From Methylotenera sp. (lineage in GTDB: Bacteria; Pseudomonadota; Gammaproteobacteria; Burkholderiales; Methylophilaceae): DNA of 64,000 nt. Under the pieces are notes generated by a model. It did no database searches, was not told where the DNA came from, and saw only the letters and a program-made list of their open reading frames with translations. Positions 42,946-51,608 of the stretch are shown here, one piece after another. Position numbers and translations under genes: made by a program. The stretch lies in NCBI GenBank assembly GCA_017880905.1, contig JADGRO010000019.1, positions 1-64,000 of the forward strand, given 5' to 3'. Position 1 is the stretch's first letter. Every line of letters begins with the position of its first letter.

Positions 42946-43734
42946 ATGATGAATTCCAAAACGCCCCCAAATACTGCAACACGCATGCCAGCCTTGTTTA
43001 TTGGTCATGGCAGCCCGATGAACGCGATTACGCAGAATCCATTTAGAGATACTTGGATAAATTTAGGTAAAACACTACCGCGTCCTAATGCAATTTTGTG
43101 CATCTCTGCGCATTGGCAAACCAATGGCACTCAGGTTTGTATGGCGGAAAAGCCCGAAACCATTCACGATTTTGGCGGCTTTCCGCAAGAATTATTTGCG
43201 CAGCAATACCCAGCACCGGGTGCGCCTGATATTGCACAAATGACCTGCGATTTCTTTGCCGATGGTACTATTACACCCACGCTGGATTGGGGCTTAGACC
43301 ATGGCGCTTGGACCATTTTGCAATCACTATTCCCACTTGCGGATGTGCCTGTGTTTCAGCTAAGTTTAGCTATGGATTTGAGTTTCTCTGAACATTTTTC
43401 TCTCGCACGCCGACTGGCAAGCTTGCGTGAAAAAGGCGTGATGGTGATTGGCAGCGGCAATATCGTGCATAATCTGCGCTTACTTAACCAAAAATTCGAC
43501 TGGGCGATTGAGTTTGACAATTACATTAAATCCGCGCTAGAAACCAACAATGAAGAAGCATTGATTCACATTGAACGTGCCGGCAACGCGGCTAGGTTAG
43601 CGGTGCCCACAAATGAACATTATTTGCCCTTGTTATATATTGCGGCAATTCGCCATGTGGACGACAACATGCATTTTTTAACGGAAGCATTTGATTTAGG
43701 CTCACTCAGCATGCGCAGCGTCATTTATCAATAA
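42946..43734 (+). CDS. ygiD: DODA-type extradiol ring-cleavage dioxygenase (YgiD-like)
   Basis: The 262-residue protein has the LigB/DODA fold with metal-binding His residues in FIGHGSPMNA, ISAHWQTNGTQV and IGSGNIVHNLR, and the conserved LDHGAWTILQSLFP. Members open catechol-type rings (4,5-DOPA dioxygenase) with Fe or Zn. The physiological substrate is not known for most bacterial members. Two ATGs open the frame. The stop abuts the convergent pgeF stop with no spacer, and no terminator is seen there. Confidence 0.88.
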   Translation: MMNSKTPPNTATRMPALFIGHGSPMNAITQNPFRDTWINLGKTLPRPNAILCISAHWQTNGTQVCMAEKPETIHDFGGFPQELFAQQYPAPGAPDIAQMTCDFFADGTITPTLDWGLDHGAWTILQSLFPLADVPVFQLSLAMDLSFSEHFSLARRLASLREKGVMVIGSGNIVHNLRLLNQKFDWAIEFDNYIKSALETNNEEALIHIERAGNAARLAVPTNEHYLPLLYIAAIRHVDDNMHFLTEAFDLGSLSMRSVIYQ

Positions 43735-44463
43735 TTAAGCCAGCCAAATCATTGTTGCCATACGCCCCGTGTCGCCATCGCGGCGGAATGAAAAAAATCG
43801 TTCTTCGTCTGTAAACGTGCATAAGTCGCCACCGTAAATTTTCGTCACGCCTAGCTTATTCAGGCGCTGCGTGGCGATTTGAACAATATCACCAAGCCAT
43901 TTGTCACCGTGAGCTTGAAAAGCCAGCTCTGCTTGCGCGTCTTTGGTGATAAATTGTTCGCGCACTTCATCACCCACTTCAAACGCATTGGGGCCAATGG
44001 CAGGGCCAAGCCAAGCCAATAAATCTGCTGGTTTTGCGGTTAATTTGCTAACAGTTGCCTCAATCACGCCATCACATAAACTGCGCCAACCCGCATGGAT
44101 AGCTACCACAACTGTACCCGCTGTATCACAAAGCAATACAGGCAAGCAATCTGCTGTCATGGTCACGCACACCACATTTTTGCGCATTGTATAGCTGGCA
44201 TCGGCACCTGGTACGCAGATAGTATTAGCGGCATCCACCACTGATATGCCATGTACCTGATTGAGCCACGCCGGCTCGCTGGGCAAGTACAGGCTTAATA
44301 ATTGACGATTATGCGCCACGTGCATGGGATTATCTTTTACATGCTCGCCAAAATTCAAGCTGTCGTAAGGCGCTTGGCTGATACCCCCTGCACGCGTAGT
44401 CTGCAGCGCCTTCACATTGGCTGGTACTGGCCAATCTGGCACGATAAAATTGAGTTTATTCAT
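43735..44463 (-). CDS. pgeF: Purine nucleoside phosphorylase/peptidoglycan editing factor PgeF (YfiH)
   Basis: The 242-residue protein has the copper-oxidase-4/YfiH pattern: LQTTRAGGISQAPYDSLNFG, NQVHGISVVDA, DADASY-like PGADASYT, MTADCLPVLL (Cys ligand), AIHAGWRSLCDGVIE (His ligand) and WLGPAIGPNAFEVGDEV. Members have been described as purine nucleoside phosphorylases and as peptidoglycan editing factors; older names call them laccases. It overlaps rluD by 8 bases, the conserved rluD-pgeF pair. Confidence 0.93.
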   Translation of the reverse strand: MNKLNFIVPDWPVPANVKALQTTRAGGISQAPYDSLNFGEHVKDNPMHVAHNRQLLSLYLPSEPAWLNQVHGISVVDAANTICVPGADASYTMRKNVVCVTMTADCLPVLLCDTAGTVVVAIHAGWRSLCDGVIEATVSKLTAKPADLLAWLGPAIGPNAFEVGDEVREQFITKDAQAELAFQAHGDKWLGDIVQIATQRLNKLGVTKIYGGDLCTFTDEERFFSFRRDGDTGRMATMIWLA

Positions 44464-45511
44464 TTTCTAAATCATCATCTTCCAAATCGAAATCGTCCGC
44501 TTCGCCGCCATAGTAGTCGCCCTCTTCATACGCCCATTCAAAAGGCTCTTCAGTTAACGGGTCTTCGTGGCGCATGGCTTCCAGCAAGGCTTTCATGTCA
44601 TCAGCCAGTTCAATCTGCCATTCCATAGTTTGGTTAGTTTTGGGGTGAATTAAACCTAATTTGATGGCATGTAAGGCCTGTCGCTTAAAGCCAGCTACTA
44701 CGTCTTTTAAGGTTTGTGTCATGAGTTTATGCGGAATAATATTGCCGATGCCATACACAGGGTCACCCAACATCGGCGCTTTTAAAAACTGCAGATGCAC
44801 GCGAATTTGGTGCGTGCGGCCAGTTTCTAGCACACAGCGCAAATAAGTGTGCACACCAAAACGCTCCAGCACCTCATAATGCGTCACGGCGGGTTTGCCC
44901 GTACGGGTGACCGCCATTTTGGTGCGTGCATGTGGGTGCCGTCCAATGGGCTGGTTCACCGTGCCGTTACGCCAAATTTGTCCCCACACAATGGCGCGAT
45001 ATTCGCGCTTAACCGTGTGCGCTTGAAGCTGGCGCACCAAACTGGTTTGCGCCTCTAACGTTTTCGCCACTACCAACAATCCACTGGTATCTTTGTCTAA
45101 TCTATGCACAATGCCGCAACGCGGAATATCCGCCAACTGTGGCGCGTGATGCAACAAAGCATTCAGCAAAGTACCGCTCCAATTGCCCGCTGCGGGGTGC
45201 ACCACCAAGCCTGCGGGTTTGTTAATCACCAAAATCGTGTCATCCTCAAACACAATATTGAGCGGAATATCTTCTGGCAAAAAAGCTTGCTCTTGCGGAT
45301 TAGCTTGCGGCGTTACACTGACCTCTTCACCACCCCAGACTTTGGTTTTAGCGGTTGTAATTTCATTATTAAGCGTCACCAAACCCGCTTTAATCCAAGC
45401 TTGTAAACGGCTACGTGAATGCTCTGGCAACATTTGCTGCAGTGCAATGTCCAACCGCTCGCCCCCCATGTGCATGGGAATCTTTAAGGAAATTTCTGTC
45501 TTAGCTTGCAT
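44456..45511 (-). CDS. rluD: 23S rRNA pseudouridine synthase RluD, with acidic C-terminal tail
   Basis: The 351-residue protein has an N-terminal S4 domain (ERLDIALQQMLPEHSRSRLQ), the catalytic HRLDKDTSGLLVVAKT with the nucleophile Asp, and GRTHQIRVHLQFLKAPMLGDPVYG. It makes pseudouridines in helix 69 of 23S rRNA. The C-terminus carries about 40 extra residues, strongly acidic (EEPFEWAYEEGDYYGGEADD and a DLEDDDLE run), not typical of enteric RluD. It overlaps pgeF and is divergent from bamD with only 37 bases between. Confidence 0.94.
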   Translation of the reverse strand: MQAKTEISLKIPMHMGGERLDIALQQMLPEHSRSRLQAWIKAGLVTLNNEITTAKTKVWGGEEVSVTPQANPQEQAFLPEDIPLNIVFEDDTILVINKPAGLVVHPAAGNWSGTLLNALLHHAPQLADIPRCGIVHRLDKDTSGLLVVAKTLEAQTSLVRQLQAHTVKREYRAIVWGQIWRNGTVNQPIGRHPHARTKMAVTRTGKPAVTHYEVLERFGVHTYLRCVLETGRTHQIRVHLQFLKAPMLGDPVYGIGNIIPHKLMTQTLKDVVAGFKRQALHAIKLGLIHPKTNQTMEWQIELADDMKALLEAMRHEDPLTEEPFEWAYEEGDYYGGEADDFDLEDDDLENE

Positions 45512-45515
45512 CGGT

Positions 45516-45521
45516 TATAAT
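45516..45521 (+). promoter_or_regulatory. Candidate -10 box for bamD
   Basis: A perfect TATAAT lies 27 bases before the bamD TTG start, which gives a leader of about 20 bases. The -35 would fall inside rluD (TTTCTG at 45493-45498) and is weak. rluD and bamD transcription must share this very short divergent region. Confidence 0.45.
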
Positions 45522-45548
45522 GTCACAAATTAAATTTAGGTTTTCATT

Positions 45549-46388
45549 TTGAAATATATCGCAAAACGTATTTTACCGCTTTTATTCCCCGGCCTTTTAG
45601 CTTTATCGCTATCTTTATTTTTAAGCGCTTGCGCTATTTTCGGTGACCCGAAAGAAATAGATGACACCAAAGGTTGGCAAGCCGAGCGCATTTATCAAGC
45701 CGGTGAAGAAAAAATGTCCGACAAGGATTACGACAAAGCGATTGCTTATTTTCAAAAGCTTGAGTCGCGCTTTCCACACGGCAAATACGCAGCACAGGCG
45801 CAGCTTGAAATTGCTTATGCACAATATAAAAAACAAGACCCTGTCTCATGCGTGGCGGAAGCTGACCGTTTTATCAAATTGCACCCAAATCATCCAAATG
45901 TGGATTATGCCTATTACCTAAAAGGCCTTGCCAGCTTTAACGAACGCGGCATTGTCGAAAAATATACTGGCCAAGAAATTAGCGATCGCGATCCAAAAGC
46001 GCTTAAGCAATCATTCGCCGCGTTTAAAGAACTCACCGAACGCTACCCGAAAAGCCGCTATTACAAAGACGCCACACAGCGCATGGTATATCTCGTCAAC
46101 ACGCTAGCACAATACGAGTTGCACGTAGCGCGCTACTACATGAAGCGCCAAGCTTACTTGGCTGCACTCAATCGCGCCAAATATGTGCTGGAATATTACC
46201 CAAATTCTACTTCCGTCGAAGAAGCCTTAGTGATTATGGTGAGTGCCTACGATTACATGGATCTACAAGATTTAAAAACAGACACCATACGTATACTTAA
46301 AACCAACTATCCGCAAAACCCCCTGATTACTGGCAAAGTAAAAGAGGATGAAAAAGTTTGGTGGAAATTCTGGGAGAGTTTGTATTAA
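45549..46388 (+). CDS. bamD: BamD, outer-membrane protein assembly lipoprotein
   Basis: The 279-residue lipoprotein has a signal peptide with lipobox LSAC (Cys near 28) and several TPR-like repeats (YDKAIAYFQKLESRFPHGKY; AQAQLEIAYAQYK; SFAAFKELTERYPKSRYYKD; YYPNSTSVEEAL). It is the essential partner of BamA in folding outer-membrane barrels. The start is a TTG at 45549, with AGG 11 bases before; no nearer ATG preserves the signal. The stop codon forms part of a bidirectional terminator shared with der. Confidence 0.95.
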   Translation: MKYIAKRILPLLFPGLLALSLSLFLSACAIFGDPKEIDDTKGWQAERIYQAGEEKMSDKDYDKAIAYFQKLESRFPHGKYAAQAQLEIAYAQYKKQDPVSCVAEADRFIKLHPNHPNVDYAYYLKGLASFNERGIVEKYTGQEISDRDPKALKQSFAAFKELTERYPKSRYYKDATQRMVYLVNTLAQYELHVARYYMKRQAYLAALNRAKYVLEYYPNSTSVEEALVIMVSAYDYMDLQDLKTDTIRILKTNYPQNPLITGKVKEDEKVWWKFWESLY

Positions 46389-46407
46389 AAAGCGCTAGCG
46401 CTTTTTA
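46386..46407. terminator. Bidirectional terminator made from the ends of bamD and der
   Basis: AAAAAGCG and CGCTTTTT (8-base arms) enclose CTAG, giving a near-perfect palindrome with T-runs on both strands. It overlaps the bamD TAA (46386-46388), and the der stop (TAG on the minus strand, 46395-46397) lies in its loop. It terminates both converging genes. Confidence 0.85.
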
Positions 46408-47831
46408 TTCTCGGCATCTTTTTTGGCTTTTAATTCAGCGCGTTGTGCGGTTTTACGGCGGCGCATGCTCACAATGCCCTCGCCCGCTTTGCGCTTGTCT
46501 TCGGGCTCTGCAAACGGGTTTTCGCCTTGTTTAAATTGCACGCGCAGCGGCGTACCAACCAACTGAAAAGTTTTGCGAAATACGCCTTCTAAATAACGTT
46601 TGTAGCTGTCTTTCACGCCATCAACATGGCTGCCATGCACCACCACTATTGGCGGATTCATGCCGCCTTGATGCGCGTAGCGTAATTTAGGCCGTATTCC
46701 TTTGCTGACCGGCGGTTGGTGCTGCTGTGTCGCTTCAAGTAACACCCTTGTCAATTGTGGTGTCGCCAATTTGGCCATGGCCGCCTTAAACGCACCATCC
46801 ACTGAACTAAATAATTCAGGCAAACCTTTTTTGCGCAGTGCCGAAATATAGTGAAACTTGGCAAAATCCAAAAACTTCAATTTGCGGTCGATTTCATTTT
46901 TAATCCAGTCGCGCTCATCTTCTTTCAAACCATCCCATTTGTTAATCGCCACCACCAAGGCACGTCCGGCATCCAATATATATGCAGCCACGTGGGCATC
47001 TTGCTCGGTAATGCCTTCTTGCGCATCCACCACCAAAATCGCCACATTAGCATCTTCAATGGCTTGCATGGTTTTCACCACAGAGAATTTTTCAACCGAT
47101 TCAAATACACGCCCACGCTTACGCACACCAGCAGTGTCGATAATCACGTAATCTTTACCGTTTTTTTCCAGCTCAATTTCTATCGAATCGCGCGTAGTGC
47201 CAGGCTCGTCAAAAGCAATCACACGCTCTTCGCCCAGCAAGGCATTTACCAGCGTCGATTTACCCACGTTAGGACGACCGACAATAGCCACTTTGGGCAC
47301 TTTATTATTGTTTTTGGCCTCGTCATCTTCTTGTGGCTCAGGAAAGTTTTCAAGTGCCAGTTCGATTAAATCTTTTACACCTTCGCCATGCGCGGATGAA
47401 ATAGAAAGCGGCTCGCCAAGGCCTAACTCGAAGAAATCGGCCGAGACAATAGCTTTTTGCATACCTTCTGTTTTATTCACCGCCAGTAACACAGGGCGTT
47501 GTGCACGACGTAATTTATCGGCGATGATAGTTTCTTGTGGGGTAATGCCGGCGCGGCCATCTACCATAAAAATAACCACGTCGGCCTCGTCAATCGCTAA
47601 CAAAGTTTGACGTGCCATTTCTTTTAAAATACCACTCTCAGCAGTGGGCTCAAAACCGCCCGTATCAATCACCAAATAAGGTTTACTCGCGCCAATGCCG
47701 CGTCCGTAGTGCCTATCGCGTGTAAGACCAGGCAAATCTGCCACCAGCGCGTCGCGGCTTTTGGTTAAGCGATTAAATAAAGTGGATTTTCCAACGTTGG
47801 GACGACCAACGAGCACGATGGTGGGAAGCAT
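46395..47831 (-). CDS. der: Der (EngA) tandem-GTPase ribosome assembly factor
   Basis: The 478-residue protein has two GTPase domains in tandem (G1 motifs [14 protein letters not shown] at the start and [15 protein letters not shown] near 180; DTGGF and DTAGV switch motifs; NKTE and NKWD base motifs) followed by a KH-like domain and a basic C-terminus. It is needed for 50S subunit maturation. It lies 12 bases after bamB at the end of a long run and finishes in the shared terminator. Confidence 0.98.
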   Translation of the reverse strand: MLPTIVLVGRPNVGKSTLFNRLTKSRDALVADLPGLTRDRHYGRGIGASKPYLVIDTGGFEPTAESGILKEMARQTLLAIDEADVVIFMVDGRAGITPQETIIADKLRRAQRPVLLAVNKTEGMQKAIVSADFFELGLGEPLSISSAHGEGVKDLIELALENFPEPQEDDEAKNNNKVPKVAIVGRPNVGKSTLVNALLGEERVIAFDEPGTTRDSIEIELEKNGKDYVIIDTAGVRKRGRVFESVEKFSVVKTMQAIEDANVAILVVDAQEGITEQDAHVAAYILDAGRALVVAINKWDGLKEDERDWIKNEIDRKLKFLDFAKFHYISALRKKGLPELFSSVDGAFKAAMAKLATPQLTRVLLEATQQHQPPVSKGIRPKLRYAHQGGMNPPIVVVHGSHVDGVKDSYKRYLEGVFRKTFQLVGTPLRVQFKQGENPFAEPEDKRKAGEGIVSMRRRKTAQRAELKAKKDAENKKR

Positions 47832-47843
47832 TATTTAACTTGG

Positions 47844-49034
47844 CTATTTGACACTTATGGCGTAAATACCGCCGTCGCGTGTTGCGGCAATGAGTTGTGT
47901 TGAATTGGTACCGGGGATGAGCGACATGACGGCGTTGCTATCTAGTTTTATGCGTGCGGCAAACTTGCCTTCATCGCGCGTTAAAAAGTGCACATAACCT
48001 TCCAAATCGCCCACAGCAATCAAGCTACCCATAGGCAACGGCGCGGTAAGGCGGCGATTTGACAATGCCCCTTGACGCCAAAATGTTCTACCTGTTTCGT
48101 AATCAAGCGAATACACGGCGCCTAGTGTATGCGAAACAAATATTTTAGTGTCTTCAATACTTAGTCCCGAGTAACTTGAAATATCGCGATTCCACACCAC
48201 TTGCCCATTCCTGCGATCAACTGCAGCGATTCTACCCTGATAAGCCACCGCATAAACCACTGGTCCATCCACCACGGGCAAGCTGGTAATATCAGCAATG
48301 CGCTCAATCTCGGTCACACCTTTAGGCTGTGCAACGGTGGCTTCCCACAATAATTTGCCATTGTCGGCTCGTAGAGCAACCAATTTCCCGCCTGCAAAAC
48401 CTGCGTAAACCGCACCACCATCTACGGCAATGCCAACGCTGCTGCGTAGCGTAAGTGCTGGCGTGGTACGTTCATAAACCCATTTTCGGCTGCCATCGGT
48501 CGCATCAAGACCAAAAATATGATTATCACCAGCACGTACGATGACCATACCATCAAAATAGCGCGGGACACTCAAAATCTCGCTGGAAACTTTAGCTTTC
48601 CACAACGGCTTCCCGGCCATATCGTAAGCATGCACGTTCCCTTTATTGCTACCTACTAATACAATCCCAGAACCAATACCAACGCCGCCACTGATCGGCT
48701 CACCTACATTCACGCGCCAAATTTGGTTACCTTTAGCTGCGTCTAACTTGATAATTTCACCCGCTATATTTGTAGCATATACTGCGCTGGAATCCATAGC
48801 TGGTGTGTAATCGTATTTTTCGGTTTTACCTGCATTGCTAGACCAATCAATTTTTGCGCTATAGCTTGGCTTGATTTCCTCAAGTGCGGCAGGCGGATTA
48901 GGCGGCTCACGGCCGAATACCCTGTCCGCGAAATCCTGTCTCAATTCAGTAAGTGTGCTGCAGCCTATAAGACTGCCCAAGGTTAGCAATGCACCTAACA
49001 TTAAGAAAAAGCGTAACTGTTTAGAAAGTACCAT
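47844..49034 (-). CDS. bamB: BamB, outer-membrane assembly lipoprotein
   Basis: The 396-residue lipoprotein has a lipobox (GSLIGC, Cys 25) and an eight-bladed PQQ-type beta-propeller with repeated units such as DAAKGNQIWRVNVGEPISGG, DATDGSRKWVYERTTP and DRRNGQVVWNRDISSYSG. It scaffolds BamA substrates at the inner face of the outer membrane. It sits between yfgM and der, the conserved order hisS-yfgM-bamB-der, interrupted here by ABC genes further upstream. Confidence 0.96.
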   Translation of the reverse strand: MVLSKQLRFFLMLGALLTLGSLIGCSTLTELRQDFADRVFGREPPNPPAALEEIKPSYSAKIDWSSNAGKTEKYDYTPAMDSSAVYATNIAGEIIKLDAAKGNQIWRVNVGEPISGGVGIGSGIVLVGSNKGNVHAYDMAGKPLWKAKVSSEILSVPRYFDGMVIVRAGDNHIFGLDATDGSRKWVYERTTPALTLRSSVGIAVDGGAVYAGFAGGKLVALRADNGKLLWEATVAQPKGVTEIERIADITSLPVVDGPVVYAVAYQGRIAAVDRRNGQVVWNRDISSYSGLSIEDTKIFVSHTLGAVYSLDYETGRTFWRQGALSNRRLTAPLPMGSLIAVGDLEGYVHFLTRDEGKFAARIKLDSNAVMSLIPGTNSTQLIAATRDGGIYAISVK

Positions 49035-49064
49035 AAGTGTCGATGCTTATTGCCAGAGGTTGAA

Positions 49065-49691
49065 TTAAACGCCCAGTGATTCTAGTTTTTGTTGTGTATA
49101 TTGATGCAATTTACCTTGTATATCCAAATTGTCTAGCGCAGTTGTGTAAGCTTTTTTAGCTTCAGCTTGTTTACCTTGTGCTAGCAAAATATCGCCCTGC
49201 AAGTTTGCCTTTAATCCTTCGTAGCCCTTATCGGTAATGGCCGCAAGTACTTTGCTCGCATCGTCGTAATTTTTTTCTTCATACAAAATGCTCGCCAACT
49301 GCAGGCTGGCAATGGCTTGTACCGCGCTTTCTTTAGCGTTTTTAATGGCCCACTCAAGCTGCGATTTAGCGCTTTTGTTGTCGTTAGCCGCAAAATTAGC
49401 TTTTGCCGCGAATACTGCGGCGCGACCTGCGTAAGGCGTGCCAGAAAAGTTCTCCATTAATTTGGCCGATTGCGCTTTAATTTCAGCAGTTTTGGTTAAA
49501 TCCGTTACTACTAAATTTTGATATATAACCGAAGCTTCTACGGCTTTTTTATTTTGAAAATAATGATAACCTTGCCAGGCTGAGTATGTCACCAAGGCTG
49601 CCAATGCTAGGTTGATGACCATATTGCCATTTTTCTTCCACCACGCTTTAAATTCGTCTAACTGTTCTTGCTCTTCTAAATCATATGCCAT
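49065..49691 (-). CDS. yfgM: YfgM-family tetratricopeptide membrane protein
   Basis: The 208-residue protein has a cytosolic N-terminus (LEEQEQLDEFKAWWKKNG), one membrane helix (about residues 23-42, VINLALAALVTYSAWQGY) and a periplasmic TPR domain (AKSQLEWAIKNAKESAVQAI; LAQGKQAEAKKAYTTALDNL). YfgM works with PpiD at the SecYEG translocon. It is 30 bases before bamB and 37 after the ABC ATPase pair. Confidence 0.93.
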   Translation of the reverse strand: MAYDLEEQEQLDEFKAWWKKNGNMVINLALAALVTYSAWQGYHYFQNKKAVEASVIYQNLVVTDLTKTAEIKAQSAKLMENFSGTPYAGRAAVFAAKANFAANDNKSAKSQLEWAIKNAKESAVQAIASLQLASILYEEKNYDDASKVLAAITDKGYEGLKANLQGDILLAQGKQAEAKKAYTTALDNLDIQGKLHQYTQQKLESLGV

Positions 49692-49728
49692 GTTTTATAT
49701 CCTAAAACTTTTTCACTAAACTAAAATA

Positions 49729-50526
49729 TCAAGCCGCTTTTCGACCCGGAATTGCATTTAATAACTGCTGTGTATAAGGCTGTTGTGGCGCATTATAAAT
49801 GTCCACAACTTTACCCTGCTCTACAACTTTACCTGCGCTCATCACTACCATCTCATCGGCAATATGCCGCACTACACGTAAATCATGACTGATAAAAATA
49901 TAGCTCAAATTCATTTCTTGCTGTAACGCCTTAAGCAGTAATAAAATCTGTGCTTGCACTGAAACATCTAACGCAGAAACCGGCTCATCGCACACCACCA
50001 CTTTTGGCTCCAGCACCAGCGCACGCGCAATGCCTATACGTTGCCGTTGCCCGCCCGAAAACTGGTGCGGGTATTTTTGCACATCAGTGATTTCTAAACC
50101 AACACGCTCCAGCATTTGAAGTACTTTTTCTTTTTGTTCCGCAGCACTGCCCAAACCGTGTATCAACAAACCTTCGCCAACAATTTCGCCCACTTTCATA
50201 CGCGGATTGAGTGATGCAAACGGGTCTTGAAACACCATTTGCAAATGCTTACGTATATTACGTAAGGCTTCGCCACTTAATCTGGCGAGGTCTTGCCCCT
50301 GAAATAGCACTTCGCCGCTATCAAAAGGGTGCAATTGTAACAGACAACGCGCCAGCGTGGATTTGCCACTGCCAGATTCTCCCACCACCGCCAAGGTTGT
50401 ACCTGCCTTCAACGTTATACTAACATCGTCCAAAGCCTTGATTTGCGTACTGGCAAAGCCAAAACGTCCGCTACGCTGCGTGTAGGTTTTAACTAAGTTG
50501 TTGGCTTGTAGAATAACTTCACTCAT
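49729..50526 (-). CDS. ABC transporter ATP-binding protein, oligopeptide/dipeptide F-type
   Basis: From the ATG at 50526 the protein has about 265 residues: Walker [11 protein letters not shown]-loop VFQDPFASLNPRM, signature SGGQRQRIGIARAL, Walker B VVCDEPVSALDVSVQAQ, and an oligopeptide-transporter C-terminal tail (YNAPQQPYTQQLLNAIPG). It resembles OppF/DppF or the second half of YejF. It overlaps the upstream ATPase gene by 4 bases (ATGA). No permease or binding-protein gene is nearby, so the membrane partner must be encoded elsewhere. Confidence 0.92.
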   Translation of the reverse strand: MSEVILQANNLVKTYTQRSGRFGFASTQIKALDDVSITLKAGTTLAVVGESGSGKSTLARCLLQLHPFDSGEVLFQGQDLARLSGEALRNIRKHLQMVFQDPFASLNPRMKVGEIVGEGLLIHGLGSAAEQKEKVLQMLERVGLEITDVQKYPHQFSGGQRQRIGIARALVLEPKVVVCDEPVSALDVSVQAQILLLLKALQQEMNLSYIFISHDLRVVRHIADEMVVMSAGKVVEQGKVVDIYNAPQQPYTQQLLNAIPGRKAA

Positions 50527-51365
50527 GCCGCGTTCTCTAGCCACGAATAGTCAATCGGTTTTAGCTGCTTTTTGCCCTCTGCATCAGGCACACAGGCCAG
50601 GAGTGCCTTGGTATATGGATGTTTTGGCTTGGTTAAAACTGCATTTTTAGAGCCGGTTTCAACGATCTCACCCCTAAACATCACAATGACATCATCGGCA
50701 ATATCCGCCACCACGCCAAAATCATGTGTGATAAACAGCATGGCCATATTCATACGCGTTTTAAGTTCATCTAAGAGTTGCAAGATTTGCGCCTGCACCG
50801 TCACATCTAGTGCGGTTGTTGGCTCATCTGCAATCAGCAGTAACGGCTCGCAGGCGATACTCATGGCGATCATCACGCGCTGGCGCTGCCCGCCAGATAG
50901 CTCATCTGGGTAACTATTGGCACGCTCAAAGGGGATGCCAACTTGCTGTAATAAACTTTCAACGCGCAATTTTAACCCTGCGCCTTTTAAACCTAAATGC
51001 GCTGTCAAGGTTTCACCAATTTGGTAGCCAACGGTTAATACAGGGTTTAAGGACGTCATGGGTTCTTGAAAAATCATACCTATTTTTGCACCGCGTATGC
51101 TCTGTAAGGCTTTATTATCAAGCTTGGTAAGCTCGCTGCCTTGAAATTGTATGCTGCCTTGCGCTTGTAGTTGCGACGACAACAAACCCATGATGCTCAA
51201 CGCAGTTAAACTTTTGCCGCTACCCGATTCGCCCACAATACAAGTGGTTTTGCCGGCCGATAAAGTGAGCGAAACATTATTGACCAATAGGCGATTTGGC
51301 GCATTTTTTGGTGTAATGGTTAAATTACTAATATTTAAAATTGACGTGTTTAAAATATCGTTCAC
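50523..51365 (-). CDS. ABC transporter ATP-binding protein, oligopeptide/dipeptide D-type
   Basis: The 280-residue protein has Walker [11 protein letters not shown]-loop [13 protein letters not shown], signature [14 protein letters not shown], Walker [19 protein letters not shown] and the C-terminal [16 protein letters not shown] typical of OppD/DppD. With the F-type partner it would form a heterodimeric motor for a peptide-type importer, or, as with YejF, for antimicrobial peptide uptake. The pair sits unusually between hisS and yfgM. It starts 3 bases after the small membrane protein gene. Confidence 0.92.
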   Translation of the reverse strand: MNDILNTSILNISNLTITPKNAPNRLLVNNVSLTLSAGKTTCIVGESGSGKSLTALSIMGLLSSQLQAQGSIQFQGSELTKLDNKALQSIRGAKIGMIFQEPMTSLNPVLTVGYQIGETLTAHLGLKGAGLKLRVESLLQQVGIPFERANSYPDELSGGQRQRVMIAMSIACEPLLLIADEPTTALDVTVQAQILQLLDELKTRMNMAMLFITHDFGVVADIADDVIVMFRGEIVETGSKNAVLTKPKHPYTKALLACVPDAEGKKQLKPIDYSWLENAA

Positions 51366-51368
51366 TAT

Positions 51369-51608
51369 TTACTCGATGTTATACGCAATGGTCACTACCA
51401 CGCGTGCGGTTTTGTCGATAGTCGATTTATCGTAAACCCCGCCGTAGCTATCATCACCAGCGGTGATAGATTGCTGGCCAGATACTACGCGCTTGGCTTG
51501 CACGCCCAAAATAAAGGCAGCGGTTGCCATGTCGATGGCCAATAACAATCCCAACATAACAATGGCTTTGGGAAATTGATTATGATCCATCTGTTTATCT
51601 TCGGTCAT
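51369..51608 (-). CDS. Small single-pass membrane protein between hisS and the ABC ATPases
   Basis: A protein of about 79 residues with a polar N-terminus, one membrane helix (KAIVMLGLLLAIDMATAAFI) and a C-terminal domain of about 40 residues (TAGDDSYGGVYDKSTIDKTA) that would lie outside the cytosol. No family recognised. The frame opens at an ATG at 51620, but TTGGAGAACAAT-like sequence places a ribosome site before the ATG at 51608; in either case it overlaps the hisS end slightly. It is 3 bases before the D-type ATPase, which suggests co-expression and possibly a role with that transporter. Confidence 0.6.
   Translation of the reverse strand: MTEDKQMDHNQFPKAIVMLGLLLAIDMATAAFILGVQAKRVVSGQQSITAGDDSYGGVYDKSTIDKTARVVVTIAYNIE

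Noticed and set aside
46851-47369. A 172-codon open frame on the plus strand within der
   Set aside because: It is opposite a fully conserved GTPase gene and has a random-looking His/Phe-rich translation.
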